A stretch of DNA of 64,000 bases, from positions 10,485,501-10,549,500 of the forward strand of contig NC_088310.1 in assembly GCF_910592395.1 (NCBI RefSeq), read 5' to 3'. A program made the position numbers and the translations under genes. Numbering within the stretch: the stretch's first letter is position 1; every line of letters begins with the position of its first letter. The notes below the pieces were generated by a model that saw nothing but the letters and a program-made list of their open reading frames with translations, made no database searches and was not told the DNA's origin. Shown here piece after piece: positions 54,327 to 64,000 of the stretch. This DNA comes from Lineus longissimus. Its lineage: Eukaryota; Nemertea; Pilidiophora; Heteronemertea; Lineidae.

Positions 54327-54783
54327 GGGCAGAGACATGTATTCATCCACTGGAGGAAGTGGCACATAGTCCGTACTGAACTGGGAAGCTGTGGTAAATA
54401 CATGACTGTGATGGGTGAAAGTGGATTTATTCTTCAATCTTTGGTGGATTCTTAATCTGCAGAGCCAGGCCATAACAGGGATATACTTTTGATAAGTAAT
54501 TTAAGGAAATATTGTGTCACTGGCCAGTTTAGAACTTGTATTCTATATGCCCATATCAGTCCGCGAGAGACGATTTGATGGCAATGCTGTACACAAATCA
54601 ATTTTTCTCATGCAATTGGATTTGGAATGTTTTGAATTTTTACTCTTATTTTGATAAAAGCCTCTTCATAACACATATACAATTTGGTGGGAATTAAAGC
54701 ACCCTTAGTGTACTTTTTTCACCAACCTATGTTCATTAAAATGTACACAGAATGTACACACTGGCTAATAGATGTCTCTGGCC
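54327..54783 (+). mobile_element. MITE, GGGCAGAGACAT family, full copy 2
   Basis: TIRs GGGCAGAGACATGTATT and GGCCAGAGACATCTATT. It aligns to 32778-33287 over its length. The uninterrupted partner near 63570 shows the empty site, so the borders are known within a few bases. I could not define a target duplication. Confidence 0.9.
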
Positions 54784-55024
54784 TTTAGAGGAACAAAAGT
54801 TTATTTTGAGATTTCAATAAACCTTTTGAACGAATTCCACATGGGCCGTGGTGGAATCCGAAGACACCTTAAGGAGGAATGTATGTTTTTATGTGGTACC
54901 ATTGGTTTTGCAGACCTTCTTGTTTTTTACTAAAGAATAATCAATATTCGCTAGCAGGTTTTTTATGTTCCGAGATATGAAGAGGGTTCTTTGTTCCTCA
55001 GGTTCTTTGTTCATCAGTCTGGTG

Positions 55025-55388
55025 TTCCTCAAGAGTCAAGTTTCTTCCAGTCTTTTGGCCTTCAAAAACCCTTTCCAACCAATTTTTTTTATGCATTTAC
55101 CATTCGGCAACATGTTGGTGGGGGAAAAACCTGATCCCTGACCCATTGAATTGGTGGCCCAGGTACAACTTCTTGCAATTGTCTCAATGAAGCCACCAGT
55201 ACCACCTCTTGGCAGTCTTGCCAATATCATTCCAGTGAAAAGGAAAGGTAATGATGGTTGAGTGTTGGGGCTAGGGTACCATCAAAGGAGTACCTCTTCC
55301 TCGCTCTGGGTTAAACGTGTCACAGGACTGTACCATCATGAATGTTTGGGGGTTCCACTCGAGCGCCCCGGGGTAAGCAGCTCGGAAG
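55025..55388. other. Extra segment in composite copy 1
   Basis: Not present in the partner at 63 kb. The second half (GACTGTACCATCA...GCGCCCCGGGGTAAGC) is also at 45660-45720, so it may be original there and lost at 63 kb. The first half reads a 64-codon minus frame of unknown nature. Confidence 0.5.
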
Positions 55389-55600
55389 GACTTATTGAGA
55401 GGCCAATAGGGGGCTTGAGGGGCCTTCCCCCAATGCACTGGCTAAAACATGTCAGAAGGACGGGGGTGGGGGGGGGGGGGGGGGGGGGGGGGGCTCTCCA
55501 TGTCGACAGTTGCGCGAGTTCAATAGAGCTTGCACTTTACATAAGAATCTGCCAGAGTGCCAGATTACGATAGTCCGGACACCTTTCGGGGGGGGGGACA
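55330..55600 (-). repeat. G/C-tract cassette with a ~32-base G run
   Basis: CCTTCCCCCAATGCACTGG, CATGTCAGAAGGACGGGGG, an unbroken G tract at about 55462-55493 and CATGTCGACAGTTGCGCGAG. It is the longest homopolymer in the window. Confidence 0.85.
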
Positions 55601-55790
55601 TTTTCAATTTCTTTGCCGTCTATTATGATGATGGAGCTGAGTTACTGCTAAAGAGATACACGGAGAAAACTGTCAATCATAACAAAATATTGGCGGAAGG
55701 AACTATAGCAGGTTCTCAACCAGGGGGTTTGGGGGTCCCCCCCCCCATCCTTAAGGCGCTGCGCGCTTACTAGGACACTGCACTGATAAT

Positions 55791-56109
55791 ATTAGGCATA
55801 ATAGCGTTAATTAGCAAAAGACGGGACACCGGCGAGATTACAGTATTCGGAGACAAAAAATTAAAAAAATTTTTCGTACCATAAAATAAATAATACAATG
55901 AAGATGAGCGTATTCTCACGAAATACATGTAACAAACGACGGTACACAGACGAGATGACAGTATTCAGGGGCAAATGTTGCAAAAAAATTTCTATCTTTT
56001 AAAAAATAATGAGAAAATGGTATCAAGCGTATTCGAACTCTTGGCTTCTGATTTCTGAGCGCGACGTTCAAGCCGCAAGGCCAATCTGACTATCCACTGG
56101 ATGAGAGAT
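55791..56109. other. No feature seen
   Basis: The imperfect direct repeat GACGAGATGACAGTATTC / GGCGAGATTACAGTATTC (55832 and 55952) is the only structure noticed. Confidence 0.4.
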
Positions 56110-56760
56110 TGCGAATAACATTGATCAACCTCGAACCACGTCTACGTCATGTTGATCAAAGAAGGCCGTATGTAGGCCTACGAGGAAGAAAAACATGGCG
56201 TTACGGAATCTGGTGAGGAGGCTTTCAGGACGGAATATAGCAGGAGTTCTCTGTATTTAAACTCCTTTTCATCGGATAATCCACGATGGGGTTCAGGTTA
56301 ATATACTTTCTGTGAGTTCGTGTGATTTTACAGATCATATTTCTACTTTTAGGAAGGTTTTAGGATGTATTTGCCCCTTTTGATTGTCCACGTGCTCATA
56401 TTGTACTTGGCCTAGTATCGATTTTTCACGTCCAGGGTGTGAGAGCTGGCGTATCTAGTACGTCCTCCTCGCAAATAGCGGTGTAGGTTGATTTTTTCGA
56501 TGGGGAAGGGATTTTTTTCTCATCTATTTTCCATAATTCTAACTTGTAACTATTTTCTTTCAGGTTCGTTTTCATCAGTGCACACACACGAACATGGATG
56601 TACATTGTATTCCGTCAGTATGGTTGGACATGGCCTACGTGTAATTGTATGTGTTTTCACACTCATGATCCAGCACTTCCGGTGTCCTTGCGGTGGTCTT
56701 TTTTAAACATGGACGCTTCTGTTTTGTTCATGCAGTTCAGCTTTAACTAATAGTGGCAAC
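56110..56760 (+). repeat. Right outer arm of the large inverted repeat
   Basis: Partner of 52440-53400. The 72-codon frame at 56488 is the mirror of the minus frame at 52698-52928, so both are products of the repeat. Confidence 0.82.
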
Positions 56761-59222
56761 CAGCTGAGCTTAATAGTCTTATTGGTGTCAAGAACGGATA
56801 ATTTCATACAAACAGACATGTAAAATCTGCGACGACCACAACTATAGCATCGAAGGATACAAATGTGTGTTGAGTCATCTTTTTATCTATGTTGATTCTA
56901 AACTTCTTTAATATTAGTACTGTCAACGTGGTGTGTCCGTGTCAACTTGTAGAAGAGCGACGTTTGGGCTGGTACTAGTCGCTATGACTAGTCTATGACC
57001 ACACTAACCTTGCACCCTTGACCAAATGAGGAGTGAACAAGTCTTCACACAGATAAGTTTATCTCTAAGAGGTGTAGCTCTTAACTAACACATACAACTG
57101 AGAAGACAAATCCCAAATTCAGTGCAGTGCTATAACTTACACTTTCTAAATGGAGTTTGATACGGTGCAGCGCTATATCTTGCACAACTGATCGAGAAGA
57201 CAAAATGCCAAAGTCATGTGCAGCGCTATAACATAGAATGAGTTCAGCGCTATAGCTTAACCTCGGAAGAAGGAGTTGAGTGCACATCACAGGTCGGGCT
57301 TTCCACACTTGGCTTGATCATCGCATTTGATATGTCCTTTGTTCAATTTGAGATGTTGCATTCGTGTTGCGATGCTTCTTGCTTTTGCGGCCTTGGTGTT
57401 CTGCCAGAACTAACTTGGGTTATCTTTCAAGTTGGCGCTCGCGCTTCTACAAGTTAGGTTCAGTTGGCCCTGCACAGTTTGGTTCTCAGTTTTGAGCCCT
57501 CTAGGTTCATGCACCGTTGTGCATCTTTTATCTATTTTCCTGATTTCCACCCTTTTTTGCGGGCCTTTCCGGCGGATCAGTCGGCGCATGCTCGTATTCA
57601 TCCAGGGGTGGGATGTCCTGACTGGAGTGATTTTCTCTGAAAAGTTGGAAGTTATGTGAAAGCTGGCGGGCTAAATATACATTCCCCAGCAAAGCCAAAG
57701 TCGATCACCCGGGAATGTCCGTGATGAGCAGTTGTGCATTGGGATCATTTATATACTGGATATACCCATACACCTATAGTATGGATTTGAATATATACTT
57801 GCCAACCCCAATGAACAAATCGAAAGCGAGGCATTTTCTGCTGACACCGCAGGCTGCGCGCACTTCTAACAAAGTGTCCAGAGATCCGTATACAATATAT
57901 TCGGACGAAAAAGTCTGAACACAATTCAATCAAAGGCCTCCGCACTGTTTCGGTAAGGCTTTTATTCAAAACATGGTAATGTAAAGATAGATTTACCAGA
58001 GTCTTTCAAATACATTTACAAGACTCCGGATTGAGAAACATAAGAATCTATGTTGAGACCAACCTGGCGATCAACCGAAGAAATTAGAGTGATGTGTTGG
58101 CGTAGATTATTTCCATAGTTTGGTAAATTGACCTTTGCATTACCATGTTTTAATGAAAACCTTACCGATACAGTTTCGGATGCCAGTGCCAAGCGCTCGG
58201 CTCATGTCCACACTTCTTCGTCCGAATATACAATTGACTATTAAAAACTCCGGTTCTGACCAAGAGCCGAGGCATCAGGTGCACTGCCGGCTGCAGTCAT
58301 TGCAGACGACAATCTATGGGGATTACACAGTCACTCAGTTAATTAAAGAAGTCAATTTATTGACGTTACTTTAGACCATGTTATTGCCATAATCAATAGA
58401 AGGAGTATCTTTTCCCGTGCCAAACAAGAATCAATGTGGAAACCAGGAGATCGGGCATTTTATTTGACATAGCACTCACGTGGTTGAGGGGTATTTTATG
58501 TAATCAAAATAACTCTTGGCATAGGGTTTTCCTTCCAGAAATAACGTAACCATGAAAACTGGGTGGCTCAACAATATGGTGGTAAATAACAACGTCAACG
58601 GGTTTATATTAGCGCGGTGTATGTTTGGATGTCGAATGGCTCATGTATGGACACAAGGTTCTTGTAGCTTGCTCTTACCAGCAGGGCAAACTTCGAACAA
58701 CGCTAGTTCTTTCCTGCCTGTCGTGAATATGTCTCCAAATAAAACTGGAGGTGGACCTTGAAAGAGGCCTCCCCAGGCTGATAATTCCAATCGGTGATGA
58801 GTCGACACCTTGAGACGTCACGTATACAGAGGGTTCTCCAGACAGATTCACAGCCAACAAGACGAACTTTTTATGATGAGCGCTATATATCTAGCCTGCA
58901 GCTGGTTGTGAATTTGTCACCGATTCTGGCCACTGCACTGTGATTTATCGAAACTTGGGAACACTTTCAAATACATCAGCCAATTCATGAACAAGATGTC
59001 ATTAAAAAATTCGAAGTCGTATTATCCGTCTTTTACACGGATCTATCGCTAGATAAGATAGCTGAAATTCAGTCTCAAAGCCTAATCGTACAGTCGAACA
59101 CCTGAAAGGTGCACTGCCCCTGCACTACAGATTAATTGATGTACAATCACAGAAAATGTTGGGGTTGGATAGGTGCAGTAAAACACTTTGAAACACATAT
59201 TTCGCACTGCGCAGTCAATACG
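56761..59222. other. Mostly unassigned; short tandem motif at 57.1 kb
   Basis: At about 57085-57262 the motif CAGCGCTATARCTTA recurs five times within partly repeated ~60-bp units (GAAGACAAA...). Frames of 60-79 codons at 57.4, 58.1 and 58.7 kb have no recognisable family or splice support. Confidence 0.4.
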
Positions 59223-59228
59223 TTTATT
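59223..59228 (-). terminator. Poly(A) signal of the PI-PLC-like gene
   Basis: AATAAA on the minus strand, 53 bases after the stop codon at 59282. Confidence 0.55.
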
Positions 59229-59281
59229 TGAAAGTGATTCTTACACTGATAAACAACAAAGAAATCGACATTTCATTAAAC

Positions 59282-59446
59282 TTAATTTCCCATATTGAGC
59301 TGATTTAGTTCGTTGGCGACGGTGATGACATTTTCATTGGTATTGGCTTGGTTGACGTAATCTGCCACCAGGAAGTTCACCGTCTGGCCTTGCTTCTTCC
59401 GTTCGTTGTAACAGGACATGGCACTGGGTCTGATGTACCGGTTACA
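59282..59446 (-). CDS. PI-PLC-like terminal exon
   Basis: Acceptor TTTATTTACTTCAG, 54 codons and TAA. It encodes VNFLVADYV, the last barrel strand, then a short polar tail. Confidence 0.85.
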   Translation of the reverse strand, partial: CNRYIRPSAMSCYNERKKQGQTVNFLVADYVNQANTNENVITVANELNQLNMGN

Positions 59447-62400
59447 CTGAAGTAAATAAACAGAAACATTCAAGTAAGGTATATATAGCACTAACGCTCG
59501 GAGCACACGTACGTAAATGTAGGCGAGATCATGTCCCATAGATATCTATAATCCTATCTATGTACAGCAAGTCTGTGTTTATAATTGAATACTTCAAATA
59601 AAATAGAGGATCTTAACTGAAATGATAGTTTAGTAGAAATTTTGCTCTGGTTAGTAGGTTCGGCCACCTATGAATCAATAGATTAACTAATATGTACTAC
59701 TCTTGAAAATTCTCATGATTAAAGTCATAACATCCGGTTAACGTGCTTGGCGAGAAGTTTAGTTTTATGTGAAGTAAGCAAACTAAATTGTCACGATAAG
59801 AGGATCTGCTCCCAATGATTTGATGGGATAGAGTATTATGATAAGTGGATGTTGGAGCAATAAAAAGACAGATCACGTTCACAATGTGTATCGTTTTCAG
59901 GAATTAAGTATAGTCCGCTTTATTTTCTTAAAACTAGCGAAGTAAGGCTTGTAGAGCTTTATCTAGTACCCAGTGCCTCAAATAATTTTGTAACCTACCA
60001 ACTTCTGCATGTCATTAACACACAGGCCTAAGGAGGCAAATGCTGAGACAATGATCATATCCTTGCTTATGCTTGCACACTTTCTTCTTGTATCTTCTGG
60101 CATGCTACCACATGATGACGTCACCTTAAGATCTAGCCATGTGTCGCCGTAAAAATTAGCCTGAGTGAGAGAAAAAAATAGCAGTTCTGGAATGATGGCA
60201 CTTCAATCGCATTTATATCTAAATAAACAATTGATTGTAATATATCGCTTTGCAAATTTTTATTCTTAAATATTGCAATTTGAAACCTTGAACATAGTAT
60301 GGCCAAAATATGATTTGTCACGGTTTCCATAACAGCAAGGAAGTTTTATACATCCCCCCCGCGCAAAAATATGGATTGTTTAACAGCTGCGGATCCAGAA
60401 ATTCAGGGAGGGGGGGGGGGGGGGCTGCTATCACACCTGTAGAGGATCGAATGTGATCTTGGAAACGAGCGGGTCTTAAAGCCCCCCCCCCTTTCGAAGC
60501 ATTTGGAAATTTTGAGCGCTAAATATACGTTTCCGGGAATCTGGGGGGCTGAAAGAGCATTAAGTAGTTTTTTTGCTACCTTTTGAAGGGGCACCCTATG
60601 AAAAACCAAGTTTTCCCAACGGTGGCCAATTGATTCTCGAAAAGAAATTCGTTGTATTTGATGGTCATGTTGGTTGTTCGGTGGGGTACATGCACATACA
60701 ATTTGTTGGTCACTAATATGTTGTATGTCATTGACAAATGCGCTACCTACCGAGTGGATGTAGGGGTGAGAACTCCTACAGCTGCTGTCACAAAGATGGT
60801 CCACCATAAAAATGAACACACGCTTGTTTTGTGCCACTGCTTCTCCAAGAGTCGGCCAACTGCCCGTCACTGCATTGATGCCGACCTTCCCGTTTGCTCC
60901 AGTAAAGTAGTCTCTGAAGATGGGGATGAACCTGCCGAAGCCGGATGGCATTGTGGTGTCGTGGAATCGAATGGCAATAACCTCGTTCCTGTGCGATGGA
61001 TTATTCAACCAGTTGTCAATGTCTCGTATAATCTGAAATGATTTTTTTCCCTTATCAACAGAATGCACCCGATGGTCATTATTTGTGTTCCCATCAACGT
61101 ATTGCAGCGTTAATAAGCTGGTTTGCTAGGAATGTCATCTTGATATACAGTCACCTTGATATACACTTATGTGTTGATATCTTATCTAATAATAATGTGT
61201 TTCAAATTTGCACTTGCCTCCCATAACTTTCGTCCGTAAGCTGTGTTGTGACTCGCGTAAGCGGTATCTCCCTTGGCACGAGTGTCAATGTCGAAAAATC
61301 GAATTCCAAAATCCAATTGGGCTGTGAAAGTGTAATCTTGGTTCCTGTATGGGCAGGACAAAGCGGGAAAATATGGCCAACCACCATACTTCATGACCCT
61401 ATTCGCCCCTGTAAAATAAGAAAAATAGGTAGATCTCTGTCCATAGTCAGACCTGGTTCACCCAAATCTAAAGACAGGTTAGATGTTATTACGAAAGCAA
61501 GCCAAACTAGAAATGTTTACCTCCCCGAAGGTTGAGATGGATAATTTTATAATGGGTGAGTTGTAATGGTGTGTGTAATGGTGAAGTTGCGATTAATGTT
61601 CAGAGACTTCAGCATTAGAGGGTGATGAAGTTAGTGTGATGTGATATTGTACAATGAAAATAACAACTATAAAACCGCCAAAGGCCACTACTGTCCTCAC
61701 CGTATAGATATTAGCTGAAAATTGATGCTGGTTAAGAAACGTGCAATTAGTTTATAGCCAAAGGGAAGAGTTATGCCATTTAACCCGTGTGACCTCGAAG
61801 AGTAGGGACCATATCAAAAACCCATGCAACACAAACATCGTGGTGGTTAGATGTACCCATGATATCAGATTGGTGGTAAGCGGGCAAGTAGTCAGGCGCG
61901 CAATTATTACATTTTAATTTTTTTCTCGAAATTGGCCGCCTAGTGGCCAAGTGATGAATCAAATCGAATCGAACTTTTGGCCCTGAGATGACCTCACTAG
62001 ATTAGGTACATGTGTACCAAATGTGAGATCACTGGTCACTGTACTTTTAGAAATATGCCATAATTTTAAAAGCATAACGACCAATTTACGCCATTTGAAC
62101 TCTGTGACCTTTAAAGTAGGTCTAATCAAAAACATTTTAAACTTATGATGTATCCTTGCTTGGAGTAGATGCCATAAAAAAATATCAAAAACAAATTACC
62201 GTTAAGTGAGATATTGCACGTTTTACCTTTTCAGTTTTGCCCTCTGGTGGTTAATTTGAAAATCAGATCGGACTGAAATTGGGTGTCAGGGGTTATCTGA
62301 CATAGGGCGTCATTTTCACCAAGCTTCAAGTTCATACCTTTGTGGTTAAGAAATGTGCCATAGTTAGACATAGACGGTCAATTTAAACCATTTGCCCTCC

Positions 62401-63957
62401 GTAACCTTGAAAAGTAGGTCTAATCGGAAACTCATACGATATGTGATGTATCCTAGCAAGAAGTAGGCCTACCTTTTTTATCAAAAATGAATCACTAATA
62501 AGCGAAATATCGCACTTAGTTTGTTTTCACATATCGCCCCCTGGTGGTAACAGATTGAGTCCGATCAACATCCCCAGGGTGTTGTTCACATATTAGTGGA
62601 GGAGTACCAAACATGTACCAATAATTTGTGATGATACGGTAAGATGACATTTAACTATATTAGTGTTAAACAGAAAATAACGAAACTGATGATACTTGGG
62701 TTTGCAAAGACTTTTGCTGAATTAGTCAACATATCACTACATTAAACTCTACGGTTTCATTATTATGTTGGCCTCGAAAAACAATATTTTGTTTCGTTTG
62801 CTGATTTCGATGCTGTAAATTTCATTTATCATAATTTGAAATCTCGAATTCAGAAACTCTATCCCTTTTGAATATATGTTTTTGCTTTATATTACAAATA
62901 AGTTTATAATGTTGTTATAACCACTTTGTTTAAACATACAAAATATGTTTAGTATCATCAGTGCAGTGCCCTAGTAAGCGCGCAGCGCCTTTAGGTTTGG
63001 GGAAACCGCCCCTAACCGCCCCTAACCCCAGCTGTAGTTTCTTCCGGCAATTTTATGTTTTGATAGACGGTTTTCTCCGTTTAGGCTATCTCTTTAGCAG
63101 TACCTCGACTGCATCATCAAAATAGTCAAATGACGGTGTAGAAATGGAACATGTCCCCTGGAAAGGTGTCCGGACTATCGTAGTCTGGCACTCTGACAGA
63201 TTCATATTTAAAGTGCAAGCTCTAGTAAACTCACGCAACTGTTGACATGGGGAAGACCCCCCAAACTCCGCCTTCTGACATGTTTTAGCCAGGGCATTGG
63301 ATGGAATCCCCCCCCCCCCCCATCCCCCCAACCCCCATTGGCCTCTCAATAAGTTTGTTCAGAGAACACGGGAAAAAAGAACCCTCTTTATATCTGGGAG
63401 CATAAAAAGCCTGCTAGCGAATATTGATAACTCTTTCGGAAAAACTAGAAGATATGCAAAACCAGAATGAAAACATCTATTCCTCCAGAATCTGGCTTCG
63501 TGTCCCACCACGGCCGATTTGGATTCGTTCTGAAGGTAAATTGAAATCTCAAAAAAAATGTTTTTTTCGAACGCCCGCCCGGTGTTTTCTTGATCAATTC
63601 GGGATTATATCAATTTTAAGTGTCTTTTGGATATTACTGAAGTTTCAAAGACCAAAACACATATGTCGGGGGGGGGGGGGGGTACCACCGAACCCCCTTT
63701 TGATTAAAAAACAGTGCATATTCACGTGGTTCTCTCTCGGAGCTCATAACAGTCGAGTTGCTTCATTCACTATCAACATTTGATAGTTTCAGTCCGTATT
63801 TGGTGCATATCCGAAAGGTTGCGGCAAACGCCTCGTCATCCTTTGACACTATCTGTCCCACTTCATTGTTTAAGTGACTTACCTGAGTTGTGAGTTCCAG
63901 GAAATGTTACTTTGTCAAATGTGAGTTTGCAGAGTCCCGCGTGGCCGTTGCAAATCT
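59282..63957 (-). CDS. Secreted-type PI-PLC X-domain protein, 5' end beyond window
   Basis: Exons in order: 63957-63883, 61408-61218, 61032-60751, 60160-59999 and 59446-59282. All junction phases fit (1, 0, 0, 0). Domain landmarks: CNGHAGLC and the first active-site motif FPGTHNSG; QLDFGIRFFDID; the second His in YASHNTAYG; NEVIAIRFHD; the strand RVFIFMVD; and the terminal NFLVADYV. These are the TIM-barrel PI-PLC X features seen in the small Ca-independent, bacterial-type and secreted eukaryotic forms. There is no Y, C2 or PH domain. The family cleaves phosphatidylinositol or GPI, or acts on related substrates. Paired Cys suggest export, but the signal peptide would be upstream of 64000. Both catalytic His are present, so it may be active. 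Confidence 0.85.
59999..60160 (-). CDS. PI-PLC-like exon: C-terminal barrel
   Basis: Acceptor TTTTTCTCTCACTCAG, donor TTG|GTAGGT, 162 nt, phase 0. It encodes ANFYGDTWLDLKV and four Cys. Confidence 0.8.
60751..61032 (-). CDS. PI-PLC-like exon: barrel middle
   Basis: Acceptor AAAATCATTTCAG, donor TCG|GTAGGT, 282 nt, phase 0. The frame stays open to 60403 but family similarity stops near the donor. Confidence 0.83.
61218..61408 (-). CDS. PI-PLC-like exon: second catalytic His; GC donor
   Basis: Acceptor TTCTTATTTTACAG, 191 nt, phase 1 in and phase 0 out. Donor GAG|GCAAGT is a GC-AG intron start with otherwise perfect consensus. A GT donor nearby would break the frame. Confidence 0.85.
61733..62640 (-). 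repeat. Tandem repeat, three ~300-bp degenerate units, in intron
   Basis: AAGAAACGTGCAATTAG..., AGAAATATGCCATAATT... and AAGAAATGTGCCATAGTT... each lead to a GACCTTnAAAGTAGG block and end near CCTCTGGTGG. Period is about 305 bp. Strand is arbitrary. Confidence 0.75.
62960..63785 (-). repeat. Composite repeat, copy 2 (inverted partner of 54100-55790)
   Basis: Begins at CAGTGCAGTGCCCTAGTAAG and ends near CGAGTTGCTTCATTC. It includes the G/C cassette (63085-63350) with a C run at 63309 and a G run at 63668. It lies in the large intron of the PI-PLC-like gene, ~100 bp from the exon with the first catalytic His. Confidence 0.88.
63085..63350 (+). repeat. G/C-tract cassette, copy near the window end
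   Basis: AAAGTGCAAGCTCTAGTAAA, CAACTGTTGACATGGGG and GACATGTTTTAGCCAGGGCA follow the order of the tandem-unit cassettes at 692 and 1765. Confidence 0.8.
63883..63957 (-). CDS. PI-PLC-like exon: first catalytic His
   Basis: Encodes ICNGHAGLC and FPGTHNS. Donor CAG|GTAAGT, phase 1. The acceptor is AACATTTAAG or the AG two bases further on; the start is uncertain by 2 nt. Confidence 0.8.
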
Positions 63958-64000
63958 CTTAAATGTTAAAAAATAAACAAATACGTGTCAGACCACGTTG

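Larger units (their letters stand above)
54100..55790 (+). repeat. Composite repeat, copy 1 (inverted partner of 62960-63785)
   Basis: GAATGAAGCAACTCGACT ... GGGTTCGGGGG ... ATATTCGCTAGCAGG ... CTTATTGAGAGGCCAAT ... GGCGCTGCGCGCTTACTAG follow one another exactly as in the reverse complement of 63785-62960. This copy carries two insertions absent from the other: a MITE (54327-54783) and 55025-55388. Confidence 0.88.

Noticed and set aside
52504-56706. Similar short frames at 52.7 (minus) and 56.5 kb (+) as paralogous genes
   Set aside because: They arise from the two arms of one inverted repeat and have no coding conservation visible.
1-64000. CRISPR arrays, bacterial operons, ribosome binding sites
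   Set aside because: The short tandem arrays have no spacer-repeat structure, and introns and element types are eukaryotic.

Overview
This is eukaryotic genomic DNA with GT-AG introns, short exons separated by kilobases, AATAAA signals, TIR, LINE, SINE and DIRS elements, and about 40% G+C. Frequent GGCCTA and TACATGTA words, a DIRS tyrosine-recombinase retrotransposon, a tRNA-type SINE and a pogo/Tigger transposon together suggest a marine invertebrate. My guess is a deuterostome such as an echinoderm or hemichordate, but nothing here fixes the phylum. All exon models were read by eye from splice signals, phase and family similarity. No database search was run.

Layout. 1-2830: three tandem copies of a ~1.05 kb unit. 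4889-5901: a TIR element with 8-bp target duplications and inverted arrays of a ~15-bp motif. 8820-9330: a promoter-like patch. 9803-10493: a 5'-truncated L1/Tx1-type LINE tail with a 15-bp target duplication. 14918-17409 (+): a four-exon gene for an uncharacterised Cys/His-rich protein. 18147-26045 (-): an ethanolamine/choline-kinase-family gene. One of its introns holds a complete 2.2-kb pogo/Tigger transposon (23268-25490) with an open transposase frame. 27727-34250: a second copy of that gene's intronic DNA, split by later insertions that include a damaged non-LTR retrotransposon (29862-31734). 35372-41925: a structurally complete DIRS element with inverted terminal repeats, an internal complementary region, gag, RT/RNase H/methyltransferase and tyrosine recombinase. 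It is coding-damaged by two frameshifts and one nonsense codon. 44866-44990: a SINE. 45210-45870: a minisatellite plus a G-rich cassette. 48377-50074 (+): a two-exon gene for a 63-residue secreted-peptide precursor. 50872-52167: a TA-flanked non-autonomous element. 52440-56760: a large nested inverted-repeat region. 59282-63957 (-): a secreted-type PI-PLC X-domain gene whose 5' end lies beyond the window.

The host genes are not an operon. The + gene at 14.9-17.4 kb and the kinase-like gene are convergent, with about 740 bp between their stop codons. Two of the genes touch phospholipid head-group chemistry (ethanolamine/choline kinase-like and PI-PLC-like), but their proximity is probably chance. 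Most of the window is nested mobile DNA, and several insertions can be ordered in time by one interrupting another.

Most interesting leads: the 63-aa secreted peptide gene; the kinase-like gene with an AT instead of GT donor 13 bp from a transposon and a Tyr in place of the conserved His of its HND motif; the intact transposase with Asn at the first catalytic Asp; and a poly-G/poly-C cassette shared between a tandem satellite and three dispersed loci.
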